A stretch of DNA of 64,000 nucleotides from Saccharospirillum salsuginis (GCF_014651855.1 NZ_BMXR01000005.1:133471-197470); one strand, 5' to 3'; positions 26,531-36,304 are shown, counted from the stretch's first letter. Program-made: numbers and translations. Notes: generated from the letters alone by a model not told the origin.

Positions 26531-27517
26531 TTAGAATACCGGCTTTTCGAATTCACTCATGTTGTCCTGAGTGATTTTCGGGGTGTCGAAGTAATTCAGT
26601 TTAGGAACGTCTTCACCGTTGGCGACATCGATCGCCGTCTGCAAGGCGTTACGAGCGTCTTCGGCCGGAGACTGATAGACGGACCCATGGTATTCGCCAC
26701 GCTCCATCGCTTCATAGCCGACAGCGAAGTTGGTCGCACCGAAAAACTTGATCTCGTCGGCACGGCCGGCGGCCTTCGCTGCGTTCAAGGCGCCGACACC
26801 CATGTTGTCGTCCCCGGAGTAGACGCCATCGATGGTGTCGTACTTGGTCAGGAAGCCTTCCATGACGCGCTGGGCTTTCTCACGGTTCCAGTCGCCGGGC
26901 TGGCTTTCCATCAGATCCACATCGGGGCAGATCTCGGCCAGACGATCCTCGAAGCCTTTTTGCCGCTCAATGGCCGTTGTGTATCCGGGTTGACCGGTGA
27001 TCTGGACAATCTGGCCTTCGCCACCGAGTTGGTCACACATCATCTCGGCTGAATACTGTCCTTGCAGAATGTTGTTGGGACCGGAGAACGATGCTATGAA
27101 ATCCTGGCCGGCTTCCGCGATGTTCGAGTTGGTGACCACAACCGGTATGCCGGCGTTGTGGGCCTGGCGAACCACGGGCACAACGGCCTGACCATTGGTC
27201 GGCCAGATGATGATGGCATCGACGTTCTGCTGGATCAGATCCTGCATTTGCGCGATCTGACGGGCTACGTCGCCACCGGCATCCAGTACCACGGTCGCCA
27301 CGTCATCGCGTTGGGCCGCGGCTTCTTTGAAGGCCGTTTCGTAAGTGGTCTGGTAACTGTCCACACCCACGTTGTTCTGGGTGATGCCGATGCGCAGACG
27401 ATCTTCGGCCTGGGCGACGCCCATGCTCAACGCGGCCACGGTGAACGAGGCGACGACGGATTTCAGCGCAGTGGATGCAAGGGTCTTGTGACTGGGGTTG
27501 GGGCGGTTATGAGACAT
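26531..27517 (-). CDS. CUT2 periplasmic sugar-binding protein (RbsB-type)
   Basis: A 328-residue periplasmic binding protein. The start MSHNRPN (after AGGAGAG) leads into a long signal peptide with hydrophobic core VVASFTVAALSMGVAQA and cleavage before EDRLRIG. The type-1 periplasmic-binding fold is seen in LIQQNVDAIIIWPTNGQAVVPVVRQAHNAGIPVVVTNSN, GYTTAIERQKGFEDRL and VYSGDDNMGVGALNAAKAAG. Its ligand is the unknown pathway substrate. It is the first gene of the transporter operon and has a LacI operator over its -10. Confidence 0.9.
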   Translation of the reverse strand: MSHNRPNPSHKTLASTALKSVVASFTVAALSMGVAQAEDRLRIGITQNNVGVDSYQTTYETAFKEAAAQRDDVATVVLDAGGDVARQIAQMQDLIQQNVDAIIIWPTNGQAVVPVVRQAHNAGIPVVVTNSNIAEAGQDFIASFSGPNNILQGQYSAEMMCDQLGGEGQIVQITGQPGYTTAIERQKGFEDRLAEICPDVDLMESQPGDWNREKAQRVMEGFLTKYDTIDGVYSGDDNMGVGALNAAKAAGRADEIKFFGATNFAVGYEAMERGEYHGSVYQSPAEDARNALQTAIDVANGEDVPKLNYFDTPKITQDNMSEFEKPVF

Positions 27518-27614
27518 GCTTTCAGCTCTCCTGTCTTGTTGTTGTACTGATGTGTGCTTTCTCATGAGTGCACTGGGTTCCAGCACACGCGTCGAAGCTT
27601 TTTACTGCCGTCAA

Positions 27615-27651
27615 CGCAAACGATTGCACCACCATGACCGATAGGTGTCAA
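27615..27651 (-). promoter_or_regulatory. Promoter of the transporter operon with LacI operator over the -10
   Basis: Leftward TTGACA (27651-27646), a 17-base spacer and TGCAAT (27628-27623). The operator CGCAAACGATTGCA (27615-27628) covers the -10, the same geometry as at 22861-22898. The binding-protein start is 98 bases downstream. Confidence 0.75.
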
Positions 27652-27962
27652 GCATCAGTCAACACTTTTTTTAGTTCACTTACTGATCGATCCCGCCTCT
27701 TGTACAGCGGTCCACATAGATCATTGGTTGTTAAGTTATTGATCTCGCGCATATATCATCCAGTATAGACGTGATTCGCTGGAACGGCCTTTCTACGCCA
27801 TTTAAAGCCCTTTTCGTTGCCTTGCCGGCAGGGTATTTCATCAGGATCTCGGGGCACCGGGGGCTAATGGCAATGAACTTATACGCAATGTCGAAAGGTT
27901 ATTCGGTCCTCACTCACAAGCCCGGCTGGACTCATCGAAGGCGGTCGATTTTTGATCATTTG

Positions 27963-28000
27963 TGCAATCGTTTGCTTTTAATTGAGTCATGCGCTATAAA
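27963..28000 (+). promoter_or_regulatory. Promoter of the chemoreceptor gene with LacI operator over the -35
   Basis: Rightward TTGCTT (27972-27977), a 17-base spacer and TATAAA (27995-28000). The operator TGCAATCGTTTGCT (27963-27976) overlaps the -35. The 540-base gap between the divergent transporter and chemoreceptor genes holds this and the site at 27615, about 350 bases apart, and nothing else recognisable. Confidence 0.7.
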
Positions 28001-28061
28001 TCGACGGGCATACTCAAAACAACAATAAAACCGACACCGAGTCCAAAAACAGGTGCACGTT

Positions 28062-30140
28062 ATGTCGCGATCCAGTGTACGCCCGCCTGAGAATCGATGG
28101 TTCAGGCGGCGAAATCGCCCTCATCTGACCCTGGTCACACGTCTGAGCCTGGGGTTCGGGCTGGTGGCACTGGGTGTTCTGGGCATTCTGTCGGTCAGTT
28201 TGTTCAGTCTGCAGCAGTCCAGCCTGGGGCTGAACACACTCGTGGCCGAAGCACTTCCGGTAAAGTCAGCGCTGTCCTCTGTTCGACTGACCATAAAGGA
28301 CATCAGTACCGGGGCCGCCGAACACTACAATGCACGCGAACCTCAGGTCCTGTCCGACATTCGATCCCGGGTCGAAGGGGATGTCCGCGCTTTCGACGAG
28401 GCGGTCTCCAGCCTGGTATCCGACTACCCGCTACTGGCGCAAGACCCGGAATTGAAGGCTCTTGTCGCGCAATCGGTGGAGCGATCCCGTAAGCAGTTCG
28501 AACACCTGGCCTGGAATATGAATACTCATCGACGCTCCCTCGAGGCTGAATCCCGTATCGCTGACGTCAGGAAAGCCATTAATGCATTGAGAAGCGAAGC
28601 GTCACCAATATTCGACCGATACGTGGACCAAATGGGTACCGCGGAGGCAAAAGGCCTGGCTTTCCGCTTGCAGCGCCTGTTCGATAATTCGGCCCTGTTG
28701 GCCCTCAGCGTGTCCCTGGCCAACAGTCTTGAGGTCATCGAGACAGCCCAATCGGAATTGCGGGACAACCTGGACAGCGTCGCACGACTGACGTTCGACA
28801 TCCTCGACCAACAGGATGCCGATGCCGCCTTTGCGGACTACTACTCCGCGATGAGCCCCCTATTCGACCGAATCGGGGCTTTGGCGGTCTCCAACGATGG
28901 CCTGATCGCTCAGCAAAAAGTGCTGTTCGAAGAAATACGCAGCGTACTCCCCGGGAAGATTACCGAGGTTCAGAATCGTTTGGCGGACATCAGCGCTGAC
29001 TTCCTGGCCCTGTCCGAGCGGGTGGACGCCGCCGTCGGTGCGATCAGCACCGATGCCCGGGAACGAAACACCGTGGGACGAAATGTCGTAATATCGGCGA
29101 CCGCGCTGATACTGGTCCTGTGTTTGCTGATCTCCTGGTTGGTGGTGCGCAGTGTGCGTCGCCCGATACAGCGGTTGAGCGAGTACATGAAGCGGGTGGG
29201 AAGCGGAGACTTCACGGCCGAACCCGGACAGTATTCCCGGGACGAAATCGGGCAGATTTTTCAATCGACCGAACGTCTGGTGGAGAGCATTCGCGAGATG
29301 ATCGCCCGGATTGCCGAACTCAATCGTGACATCAACGTCATTTCGTCCGATACGGCCGAGGCCACCGGTGCGGTAAGAACCCGATTGAACGATCAGAGCG
29401 ACGACTTTGCTTCCGTGGCGACCGCGGTGGCGCAAATGTCGGCCAGCGTCAGGGATGTCGCTCAAAACACGCGTCAAGCTTCGGATGAAGTGGCGCAGAG
29501 TGAACACCGGGCCCACGATATCGAAACCGCCATTAACTCGGCCGTCACATCCAATAGCGAACTCAGTGCTTCGATGACATCGGCGGTAGGGGTTATCGAG
29601 TCACTGGATGCGGAAGTCGCCGGCATCGAACAGATCCTCGATGTGATTCGCAATATCGCCGAACAAACCAATCTGTTGGCGCTGAATGCCGCCATCGAAG
29701 CGGCACGGGCCGGCGAACAGGGAAGAGGATTCGCCGTCGTCGCCGACGAGGTACGCACACTGGCCAGTCGCACCCAGTCCAGCACTCAGGACATCCGGTC
29801 AAAAATAGAAACCGTGATGACCGGGTCCCGCGACGCGGTTGATTCGATTACCGCCAGCGTGGAGACCGCATCCGATACGTCCCACCGGGTCAATCATGTC
29901 AAAGAAGCGTTCGACGATTACCTCACCTACATCTCCCGCATCAGTGAGTTGAACACTCAGGTGTCTGTGGCCGCCGATGAGCAGCAAGCGGTAGCGGAGG
30001 ACATTTCACAAAGAACGCACGCCATCAGTGATCGGGGTGCCGTGGTCGCGCGCGACTTTGAGTCGACGGCACAACGGGCTACCGAACTCAAGACCATTGC
30101 ATCAAACCTGAACGACGCAATCAGCCGAATCAGACTGTAG
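28062..30140 (+). CDS. Methyl-accepting chemotaxis protein
   Basis: A 692-residue transmembrane chemoreceptor. TM1 is at about residues 26-48 ([21 protein letters not shown]), a helical periplasmic sensor of roughly 290 residues follows, and TM2 is at about 341-365 ([19 protein letters not shown]). Next come a HAMP domain and a cytoplasmic signalling rod with the invariant tip [20 protein letters not shown] near residue 530. The ATG at 28062 is preferred; a GTG at 28053 is in frame. The operator-bearing promoter upstream puts it under the same LacI control as the transporter. It probably guides cells to the pathway substrate, directly or through a binding protein. Confidence 0.92.
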   Translation: MSRSSVRPPENRWFRRRNRPHLTLVTRLSLGFGLVALGVLGILSVSLFSLQQSSLGLNTLVAEALPVKSALSSVRLTIKDISTGAAEHYNAREPQVLSDIRSRVEGDVRAFDEAVSSLVSDYPLLAQDPELKALVAQSVERSRKQFEHLAWNMNTHRRSLEAESRIADVRKAINALRSEASPIFDRYVDQMGTAEAKGLAFRLQRLFDNSALLALSVSLANSLEVIETAQSELRDNLDSVARLTFDILDQQDADAAFADYYSAMSPLFDRIGALAVSNDGLIAQQKVLFEEIRSVLPGKITEVQNRLADISADFLALSERVDAAVGAISTDARERNTVGRNVVISATALILVLCLLISWLVVRSVRRPIQRLSEYMKRVGSGDFTAEPGQYSRDEIGQIFQSTERLVESIREMIARIAELNRDINVISSDTAEATGAVRTRLNDQSDDFASVATAVAQMSASVRDVAQNTRQASDEVAQSEHRAHDIETAINSAVTSNSELSASMTSAVGVIESLDAEVAGIEQILDVIRNIAEQTNLLALNAAIEAARAGEQGRGFAVVADEVRTLASRTQSSTQDIRSKIETVMTGSRDAVDSITASVETASDTSHRVNHVKEAFDDYLTYISRISELNTQVSVAADEQQAVAEDISQRTHAISDRGAVVARDFESTAQRATELKTIASNLNDAISRIRL

Positions 30141-30154
30141 TTGGGAGAACCGCT

Positions 30155-30877
30155 ATGACCGTGTTGCGAGCAGAACGACACCTGGCCTTGGCCATGGGCA
30201 TCCTTTTCAGCAGTGGTGTGTCTATCGCTGCCGAGATGACCATCATGAAAGAGGACTACGGCCAATTTCATTACAAGACGGACCGGTTGGGCCAACCGCA
30301 ATCAGCCGACGCCACCGATGTGACCACTCGACGTGTCCGACAGATTCTCGATCGGGTCGACGTGGACTATCGCATTCAACTGCGTACCTGGCCCATCTCG
30401 TATCGGCGCGCCTCGAATCGGTCGGACTACGGTATTTTTCCGCTGGAGAAAACCCCCGATCAAATGAATACCTTTGAGTTTGTCGGCCCTTTGGCGACCT
30501 ACAACTGGGTTGTCTACACCCGTCCCAACAGCGATTTGCGCATCGACAGCTTGAAGGATCTGGAAGGCCTGGACATCGGCGGCTACCAGAATTCCTCGTT
30601 TACCCGATACTTGACGGAACAAGGCATCGAGGTGGATGAACTGCCGTTTGATGCACTGAACCTGAAGAAGTTGACCTTGGGCTACATCGACGCCTGGGTG
30701 ACCTACAATGTCAATGCCGAGAGCATTGCCCGCGAGGCCCAATACCCGATGCCCAGAGCGGCCTGGGTGGTGAAATCGGTGGACGTTTATCTGGGCATCA
30801 ACCGCGAGACGGACACGGATTTGTTGAGCGCTATCGTGAACGCCTCTAGCGGTCCACTGGTGCGTTCTACCGACTGA
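30155..30877 (+). CDS. Periplasmic binding protein, family 3-like, 240 aa
   Basis: A secreted type-2 periplasmic binding protein. A signal peptide (LALAMGILFSSGVSIAA) is followed by RRVRQILDRVDVDYRIQLRTWPISYR, FEFVGPLATYNWVVYTRPNS, LEGLDIGGYQNSSFTRYL and GYIDAWVTYNVNAES, the pattern of amino-acid-type solute-binding proteins (SBP_bac_3). There is no transporter next to it. It starts 15 bases after the chemoreceptor stop and is probably co-transcribed, so it may present a ligand to that receptor. The family also includes standalone sensors; the ligand is unknown. Confidence 0.75.
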   Translation: MTVLRAERHLALAMGILFSSGVSIAAEMTIMKEDYGQFHYKTDRLGQPQSADATDVTTRRVRQILDRVDVDYRIQLRTWPISYRRASNRSDYGIFPLEKTPDQMNTFEFVGPLATYNWVVYTRPNSDLRIDSLKDLEGLDIGGYQNSSFTRYLTEQGIEVDELPFDALNLKKLTLGYIDAWVTYNVNAESIAREAQYPMPRAAWVVKSVDVYLGINRETDTDLLSAIVNASSGPLVRSTD

Positions 30878-30976
30878 ACAAATCAGCGACAGCCGATTGA
30901 GTGTCGGGGCTCAAGTTCCGCCGGTGACGGATCGAGGGATTAAAGCAGGTGGTAAGGAGGGAAAGCGGTACAGCCG

Positions 30977-31014
30977 ATCGGCCGGTAAGTGATCCTGATC
31001 CCTCACCGGCCGAT
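30977..31014. terminator. Bidirectional hairpin between convergent units
   Basis: ATCGGCCGGT and ACCGGCCGAT form a perfect 10-bp stem with an 18-base loop, placed between the binding-protein stop (30877) and the SDR stop (31032). It can act for both strands. Confidence 0.6.
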
Positions 31015-31031
31015 TCCGGACGACATCGTCG

Positions 31032-31835
31032 CTACTGCATGACCATACCGCCGTCGATCATCAGCAGTTGTCCGGTCATGTAATCGGACTCCGAACTGGC
31101 CAGGAAAGCCGCCGTGCCGACCACGTCTTCCGGGTAGGAGTAGCGCTTCATCAGAATCATGTTTTCCGCCAGTTCGTCCATGGACTGTCCCTGTTTCTCG
31201 AACTTTCCGATGGCCACCAGGTCCTTATCCAGTTGTTCCCACAACTCCGTACGCACCACACCCGGGCCATAACCGTTCACGGTGATGTTGTGGTCGACCA
31301 GCGCCTTGGCACCGCCATTGATCATCGCCTGAACGGCGTGCTTGCTGCAGGCGTAAGGCACCACATCGTCGAATGCCTGGCGGGAAAGGATGGAACCGAC
31401 GTTGATGATTTTGTAGGGACCGTTTTCCTTACCCTGGGCGATCATTTGCTTGGCGGCTTCCTGCATGCCCAACAGACAACCCAGCGCGTTGACGTCCATG
31501 ATCTGGTGCCAGTTTTCTTCGGTGATGTCGAGGAACATCAACGGTTTATTGATGCCGGCGTTGTTCAGCATAACATTGATGCTGCCGAAGGCGTCCACCG
31601 TCGCCTGCACCGCTGCGCGAACTTCTTCACGATTGGTAACATTCAATTTGACCGCGATGGCCTCGCCGCCCTTGTCCTTGATGCGCTGGACAACTTCTTC
31701 ACACCCTTCCAGGTTGATATCGGCGACACAGACTTTGGCGCCCTGCGCGGCGTAATATTCTGCAACGGCCGCGCCCATGCCGCGTGCCGCACCGGTGATC
31801 AGGCAGTTCTTACCTGCGAGTCGAGTGGTATCCAT
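31032..31835 (-). CDS. Short-chain dehydrogenase, butanediol/acetoin reductase-like
   Basis: A 267-residue classical SDR. Cofactor motif is LITGAARGMGAAVAEYYA; NNAG is in VMLNNAGINKP; the catalytic Ser, Tyr and Lys are in NVGSILSRQAFDDVVPYACSKHA. The C-terminal part ITVNGYGPGVVRTELWEQLDKDL and SDYMTGQLLMIDGGMV is very like meso-2,3-butanediol dehydrogenase/acetoin reductase (BudC). The ATG at 31835 has AGAGG; upstream codons to 31985 are rejected. A LacI operator overlaps the -35 of its promoter. In the regulon it would oxidise a diol or polyol to a hydroxyketone suited to the E1 complex. The substrate assignment is inference. Confidence 0.85.
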   Translation of the reverse strand: MDTTRLAGKNCLITGAARGMGAAVAEYYAAQGAKVCVADINLEGCEEVVQRIKDKGGEAIAVKLNVTNREEVRAAVQATVDAFGSINVMLNNAGINKPLMFLDITEENWHQIMDVNALGCLLGMQEAAKQMIAQGKENGPYKIINVGSILSRQAFDDVVPYACSKHAVQAMINGGAKALVDHNITVNGYGPGVVRTELWEQLDKDLVAIGKFEKQGQSMDELAENMILMKRYSYPEDVVGTAAFLASSESDYMTGQLLMIDGGMVMQ

Positions 31836-31956
31836 GACGTACCTCTTGCGTTGATTGTTGTATTCATTGGTATAGAGGATGGATCCGCCAGCCACCATCC
31901 GGGGGAGCACCGGGCTCCCACTCCCGGATTCAGGGCGGGAAGACCAAACACGCCTG

Positions 31957-31994
31957 AGTCTAGAACAAGAAATGAACAAATGCAATCGTTTGCA
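31957..31994 (-). promoter_or_regulatory. SDR promoter with LacI operator over the -35
   Basis: Leftward TTGCAT (31985-31980), a 17-base spacer and TAGACT (31962-31957). The operator TGCAATCGTTTGCA (31981-31994) covers the -35. The SDR start is about 120 bases downstream. Confidence 0.7.
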
Positions 31995-32087
31995 CCAAGA
32001 GAAGTCTATCTCCCTTTCGGGCTAATACGAGTACCGAATTCATTATCCGCCAGGTCGCGATATCAGTGCCTGTCCGGATGTCAGGCG

Positions 32088-32264
32088 TTAGCACCGCTCA
32101 GCTTCAATGGCCTCAATTTTGGCCTTTACCGCTTCGGCCTCCTCGGTCAGTAGCGAATAGGTCCGGATGTCGCCGTTTCGCTGGGCTTTGAACGCCCTGG
32201 TGGTAAGCGATTCGTAGCTCTTTTGCAGCTGCTTTATAGGGTTGGGCTTCAGGAATGAAAACAT
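32088..32264 (-). CDS. Small DUF6435-like protein, 58 aa
   Basis: A short gene encoding a product that begins MFSFLKPNPIKQLQKSY and continues AQRNGDIRTYSLLTEEAEA. This is the pattern of the small conserved DUF6435 family (MFSFLK...AQRNGDI...EAE), which is common in gammaproteobacteria and of unknown function. The protein is a highly charged helix pair. The ATG at 32264 lies in the otherwise empty stretch between the SDR and parvulin genes. Confidence 0.75.
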   Translation of the reverse strand: MFSFLKPNPIKQLQKSYESLTTRAFKAQRNGDIRTYSLLTEEAEAVKAKIEAIEAERC

Positions 32265-32430
32265 ACGGGTACCAGCCTTCGTGAACAGTTTCCTCCTATA
32301 CGAATCCGATCACCCGATGGATGGGTCACCTCTTTCCGTATAGTGGATTGAGGTCGGTTCACCCGGACGAGCACCTCGCCTCACGGGTCTGTTATACTCG
32401 CTGACGTACATTCAAAGAGAGATCGATACT

Positions 32431-32712
32431 ATGGCCCAAGCAAGCGCCCGTCACATCCTGGTCAGCTCCGAAGAGCAGTGCCAGGAACTGAAAACCAAAA
32501 TCGAAGGCGGTGAAGACTTCGCCGCTCTGGCTCAGAAGCACTCCTCCTGCCCCTCCGGCCAGAATGGCGGTGAACTGGGTACGTTCGGCCCGGGCCAGAT
32601 GGTGCCGGAATTCGACAAGGTGGTGTTCAGCGCGCCGTTGAACGAAGTTCAAGGCCCGGTTAAAACCCAGTTCGGCTACCACCTGCTGGAAGTGACCCAG
32701 CGCACGGACTGA
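32431..32712 (+). CDS. ppiC: Parvulin-type peptidyl-prolyl isomerase (PpiC)
   Basis: A 93-residue stand-alone parvulin. It shows ARHILVSSEEQCQELK, FAALAQKHSSCPSGQNGGELG, FGPGQMVPEFDKVVF and GPVKTQFGYHLLEV, which includes the active-site His/Cys/Met-Phe/His set. It catalyses cis-trans isomerisation of peptidyl-prolyl bonds in the cytoplasm. Length is exactly that of E. coli PpiC. It is a single gene followed by a strong hairpin. Confidence 0.93.
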   Translation: MAQASARHILVSSEEQCQELKTKIEGGEDFAALAQKHSSCPSGQNGGELGTFGPGQMVPEFDKVVFSAPLNEVQGPVKTQFGYHLLEVTQRTD

Positions 32713-32719
32713 GCCTTGC

Positions 32720-32755
32720 GCGATAGACGATAACGGATTTTATCGTCACTATCGC
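32720..32755 (+). terminator. Hairpin after ppiC
   Basis: GCGATAGACGATAA (32720-32733) pairs with TTATCGTCACTATCGC (32740-32755), leaving a 2-base bulge and a 6-base loop, 8 bases after the stop. The stem is long; the T-run is weak. Confidence 0.6.
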
Positions 32756-32865
32756 TCAGGTATGGAGCAGCCACCGGTCCCGTATCGGCGGCTGATCGCC
32801 TGTCCCGGGTGCTCGGGTCGAACCGGGCCCATGCATCCGGGTAATCACAAGGAGCTGCCTTCGCC

Positions 32866-33909
32866 ATGCATCGATTGATCGGTTGGAGTCTCGCCGCTGC
32901 CATTACGCTTCTGTTCGGTGCTTCGGCGGCCAAGTTCCTGTTCGAGCCCGAACCCGAGGTCCGCACACCCACCGCCACAGCGGTCACGCCCCCTCCCACA
33001 CTGGAACGCTACCAACGGCATATCAGTTTTACCGAACCGGTACGCACCCTGCTTCTGCCGGACAACATTTTTAAGGTTATCTGCCTGATCGGCCCGCCGG
33101 TCCTGGTATCAGGCTGGGATCTGGATCCGGATACCCGTTTTGTCTTTTTTGAAGGTCAATTCCTGGTGGGCGGTGGAGCCGATCCCGTTCGCTATTTCTA
33201 CACCAATTTAAAACACCCGAATGATGTGTCGCGCTACAACTCGACCGTGGTCAGCGACTTGGCCGACCATCGCGACAGGATCGACCCCGAGACCACGAAA
33301 CGTCTGCAAATTCCGGTGTTGAAGGGCTTCCCCGATAAAATCGAGCCATTGCGCGCCCTGCTTGAGGCCCCAACGGTGGAATACGAGAAGAACGGCAAGC
33401 GACGCTTGGTATACGACCAGAAAATGTGTATCGGCGAAACCCTGATTCAAGGAGCCTACGTTGACATCGACGACGACTATGTCGTAAATGCCAAAGGCCT
33501 GACCACCCCGGAAGATGTTCACCTGGCCGTGAACAATCTTCAGCGCAAACGGGTCCCACCGCCGGACGACCCGGACCCGGCACCGATTCGCTATAACGAT
33601 GAACCTCCTTTCGAAGGGACGGCCGAGTATCAACTGGTCGAATTGATTAAGGCACGGGAGAAAGGGGATCGGGAGGCCGCCCTGTCGATGGTCTCCGAAT
33701 CGGTGACCAGCGACTTCATTCGCGAGTCGCTTATCCGTTCGATGGAAGACGGATCGCCCGTCAGGTTGGATTCGCTCACCTATCAAGTTCTGGAAGTCAG
33801 CCATACCCAGGTTGATATCGAGGTGGTTTACCACGTAATGAGTGGCAGCCTTTTTCGTGGCAAACACCGTATGGTGTTGGAAGATGGGCAGTGGAAAGCC
33901 AAGTTCTAG
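32866..33909 (+). CDS. Hypothetical membrane-anchored protein, 347 aa
   Basis: The ATG at 32866 has AAGGAG 11 bases upstream. One N-terminal hydrophobic helix (IGWSLAAAITLLFGASAAKFL) anchors or exports the protein. A Pro/Thr-rich linker follows, then a predominantly beta-containing domain (DNIFKVICLIGPPVLVSGW, FVFFEGQFLVGGG) with few Cys. The last 110 residues (VELIKAREKGDREAALSM to GSLFRGKHRMVLEDGQWKAKF) look like an NTF2-like or lipoprotein-type fold. I do not recognise the family. It stands alone between ppiC and the collagenase. Confidence 0.65.
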   Translation: MHRLIGWSLAAAITLLFGASAAKFLFEPEPEVRTPTATAVTPPPTLERYQRHISFTEPVRTLLLPDNIFKVICLIGPPVLVSGWDLDPDTRFVFFEGQFLVGGGADPVRYFYTNLKHPNDVSRYNSTVVSDLADHRDRIDPETTKRLQIPVLKGFPDKIEPLRALLEAPTVEYEKNGKRRLVYDQKMCIGETLIQGAYVDIDDDYVVNAKGLTTPEDVHLAVNNLQRKRVPPPDDPDPAPIRYNDEPPFEGTAEYQLVELIKAREKGDREAALSMVSESVTSDFIRESLIRSMEDGSPVRLDSLTYQVLEVSHTQVDIEVVYHVMSGSLFRGKHRMVLEDGQWKAKF

Positions 33910-33993
33910 ACTGTCTGAACACTCAACCTTTTTGAATTCGTCGCAATACTTAATTCTGGAGTAATCAGAACCATGTCAACATTGGGCTTATCA

Positions 33994-34046
33994 TGAGAAC
34001 CACTTGGCAATTTCAAATCCTTCTCTGAGAACCTTTTGGCAATTTC
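33994..34046. repeat. Two 21-base direct repeats upstream of the collagenase gene
   Basis: TGAGAACCACTTGGCAATTT (from 33994) and TGAGAACCTTTTGGCAATTT (from 34026) differ at two positions and are spaced 32 bases start to start, about three helical turns. They lie 90-145 bases before the collagenase ATG and may be paired sites for an activator. The remaining gap holds a short palindrome AACGGTCGTT near 34071. Confidence 0.5.
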
Positions 34047-34138
34047 CTTTACTCCGCATATCGTTTATTGAACGGTCGTTTAATATCCCCCGCCTCATGG
34101 AGTAACACAACAATCCCATTTGGACGAGGAATGGAAAA

Positions 34139-36298
34139 ATGACCTTCAATGGAAAGCACTTGCTGGCGGCCCTGTTTTGTATCTGGCTGGCCGGTTGCCA
34201 AATCGATGTAAACCTCCCCGACACCGGCGATGCCAGCCCGGGCGACCAGGACGATAACGGACAGTCCGATAACGACCCCGGCGATTCGGACGACACCGGT
34301 GATTCAGGCGACAACGATTCCGATACGAATGCCAAGGCTGTGGACTGGCAATGCGACCCGGAACAACTCCGGTCGATTACGCAGGACGCCTTCGCCCCAT
34401 CGATCGCGGAAGCATCCACCGAATGCGTGAACGATCTTTTCTCGGTCACCGGCGACACGGCAGCCGATGTCTTCGCCGAATCTCGGATGACCGCTGTTGG
34501 GCGCTACCTGGAACAGAACGCTTCTCTGGAGGCCGATCTCGAATCGACCATTCTCTTTTTGCGGGCCGGGTATTATGTTCAGTGGTACCACAAAGACGAT
34601 GTCGGCGAATACAGCGTCGCGGTCAAAGAACAGTCCCGCAAAGCACTGAATGCCATCCTGACCGATGAGCGGCTGAACCAGGCCAAACCCTCGCCGGTGC
34701 TGCCGGAAGCCGTGACCCTGATCGACAGCGCGGCCCTGAACGCGGACTTCCTGCCCACGGTTATTCAATTGTTGAATGGATACGACGCTAACCGTCAGAC
34801 CGAGCGCAATCATTCCGTCGCGGTCAACAACGGCTTTACCGTCCTGTTCCGGGGGCATCAGAACGACGATTTCACCGACACCGTCCTCGCCGACCAGAGC
34901 ATACTCACGGCACTGGAAGCATTCGTGGCCGACCACGAGGGCCTGCTCGGAACGGACGAAGAGTACATTCTTGCCAATGCCATGCGCGAATACGGCCGCT
35001 TCCTGCAATACGATGCGCTCAAGTCTCGCCTTCGCACTCAGGTGAACCAGTGGCTGACCCGGTACGACATGACCGGTGACACCGCACCGCTGTGGCTGGC
35101 GGCCGCTGAACAGGCCGACTACCACGACCGGGACTACTGCTCGACTTACGGTATTTGCGGCTTCAAGGACGACCTGGAGCAGGAAGTACTCTCGTTCGAA
35201 TTCAATTGCCCGAATGTTTCGGTTGAGCTGCGAGCCCAGGCGCTGGATACCGGCCGCGCTTATGACATTTGCGATACGCTGCTCGACCAGTCCGACCGTT
35301 TCCATCAGTTGTTCGCGACCAACCGGACACCCGTGGAAGACGACTTCAACGACTCCCTGGAAGTGGTCATTTTCGACAGCTCGAACGACTACACCACCTA
35401 CGCCGGTTTGCTGTTCGGTATCAGCACCGACAATGGCGGCATGTACCTGGAAGGTGATCCGTCCAATGCGGATAACCAGGCGCGCTTTATCGCGTACCGG
35501 GCCGAATGGCTGGACGAATTCGCCGTCTGGAACCTGCGCCACGAATTCACCCATTACCTGGACGGCCGTTACAACGTTAAGGGGGACTTCAATCAGTCCA
35601 GTCAATTCGACACCATCTGGTGGTCCGAAGGCATGGCCGAGTACGCAACCCATCTGGAGGACAGCGACGAAGCCTGGCGCCTGGTCGAACAATCCCGGAT
35701 CGCGCTGAGCACGGTATTCGCCACCCAATACAGCCATGGTACCGACCGCGTCTACCAGTGGGGCTATCTGGCCTCCCGCTACCTGATGGAAGAGCAACCC
35801 TATGAAGTCACCACGCTGCTGGGCTATCTCCGGAGTGCGGACTTCGACGCCTATGAAAGCTACCTCGATCAATTGGGCGGCCGCTACGACGACGCTTTTG
35901 ACCAGTGGCTGGTGGATGAACTGGAAGCCCGGGATGACTCGGACGATTCAGGCGGCGGTGACGACGGCGATAACGGGTCAGAGGATGATGCCCGACTTGT
36001 CAACGGCCAGGCCCGGACCATGCTGTCCAGCCCCGATGCGGATTACTTCTACATCTTTGTTCCCGAAGGCGCGCACGACCTGCGCATTACCACCACCGGG
36101 GGCGAAGGTGACGTGACGCTGTATGGCCGCAATGAAACCTGGCCGTCGAACAGCGACTACGACGTTCAATCCGTTGGGAATGGTACCGACACATCCATTG
36201 CGGTATCGATGCCGCAAACCGGTACGTACTACTACGTTCGCCTGGATACAACGAACGGTTTCAGCGGCGTCACCTTGACCGCCGAGTTCCTCCAGTAA
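34139..36298 (+). CDS. M9-type collagenase-like lipoprotein with PPC domain
   Basis: A 719-residue exported metallopeptidase. The lipobox WLAGC at residues 17-21 follows a hydrophobic core, so it is a lipoprotein. Next is an Asp/Gly/Ser-rich linker (about residues 27-60), then the activator/peptidase body. Zinc-binding HEFTHYLDGRYN is near residue 468, followed by WWSEGMAEYATHLED with the third ligand Glu, the hallmark of M9 collagenases (Vibrio VMC/ColA type HEYxHYLDGRF). A second acidic linker leads to a C-terminal bacterial pre-peptidase (PPC) domain of about 95 residues. It probably degrades collagen-like or other extracellular protein from the cell surface. The GGA before the ATG is weak. 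Confidence 0.85.
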   Translation: MTFNGKHLLAALFCIWLAGCQIDVNLPDTGDASPGDQDDNGQSDNDPGDSDDTGDSGDNDSDTNAKAVDWQCDPEQLRSITQDAFAPSIAEASTECVNDLFSVTGDTAADVFAESRMTAVGRYLEQNASLEADLESTILFLRAGYYVQWYHKDDVGEYSVAVKEQSRKALNAILTDERLNQAKPSPVLPEAVTLIDSAALNADFLPTVIQLLNGYDANRQTERNHSVAVNNGFTVLFRGHQNDDFTDTVLADQSILTALEAFVADHEGLLGTDEEYILANAMREYGRFLQYDALKSRLRTQVNQWLTRYDMTGDTAPLWLAAAEQADYHDRDYCSTYGICGFKDDLEQEVLSFEFNCPNVSVELRAQALDTGRAYDICDTLLDQSDRFHQLFATNRTPVEDDFNDSLEVVIFDSSNDYTTYAGLLFGISTDNGGMYLEGDPSNADNQARFIAYRAEWLDEFAVWNLRHEFTHYLDGRYNVKGDFNQSSQFDTIWWSEGMAEYATHLEDSDEAWRLVEQSRIALSTVFATQYSHGTDRVYQWGYLASRYLMEEQPYEVTTLLGYLRSADFDAYESYLDQLGGRYDDAFDQWLVDELEARDDSDDSGGGDDGDNGSEDDARLVNGQARTMLSSPDADYFYIFVPEGAHDLRITTTGGEGDVTLYGRNETWPSNSDYDVQSVGNGTDTSIAVSMPQTGTYYYVRLDTTNGFSGVTLTAEFLQ

Positions 36299-36304
36299 AC
36301 GATC

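Noticed and set aside
26158..26556. Antiparallel or alternative-frame reading near the second permease start
   Set aside because: It overlaps a clear permease gene in another frame and has no conserved features.
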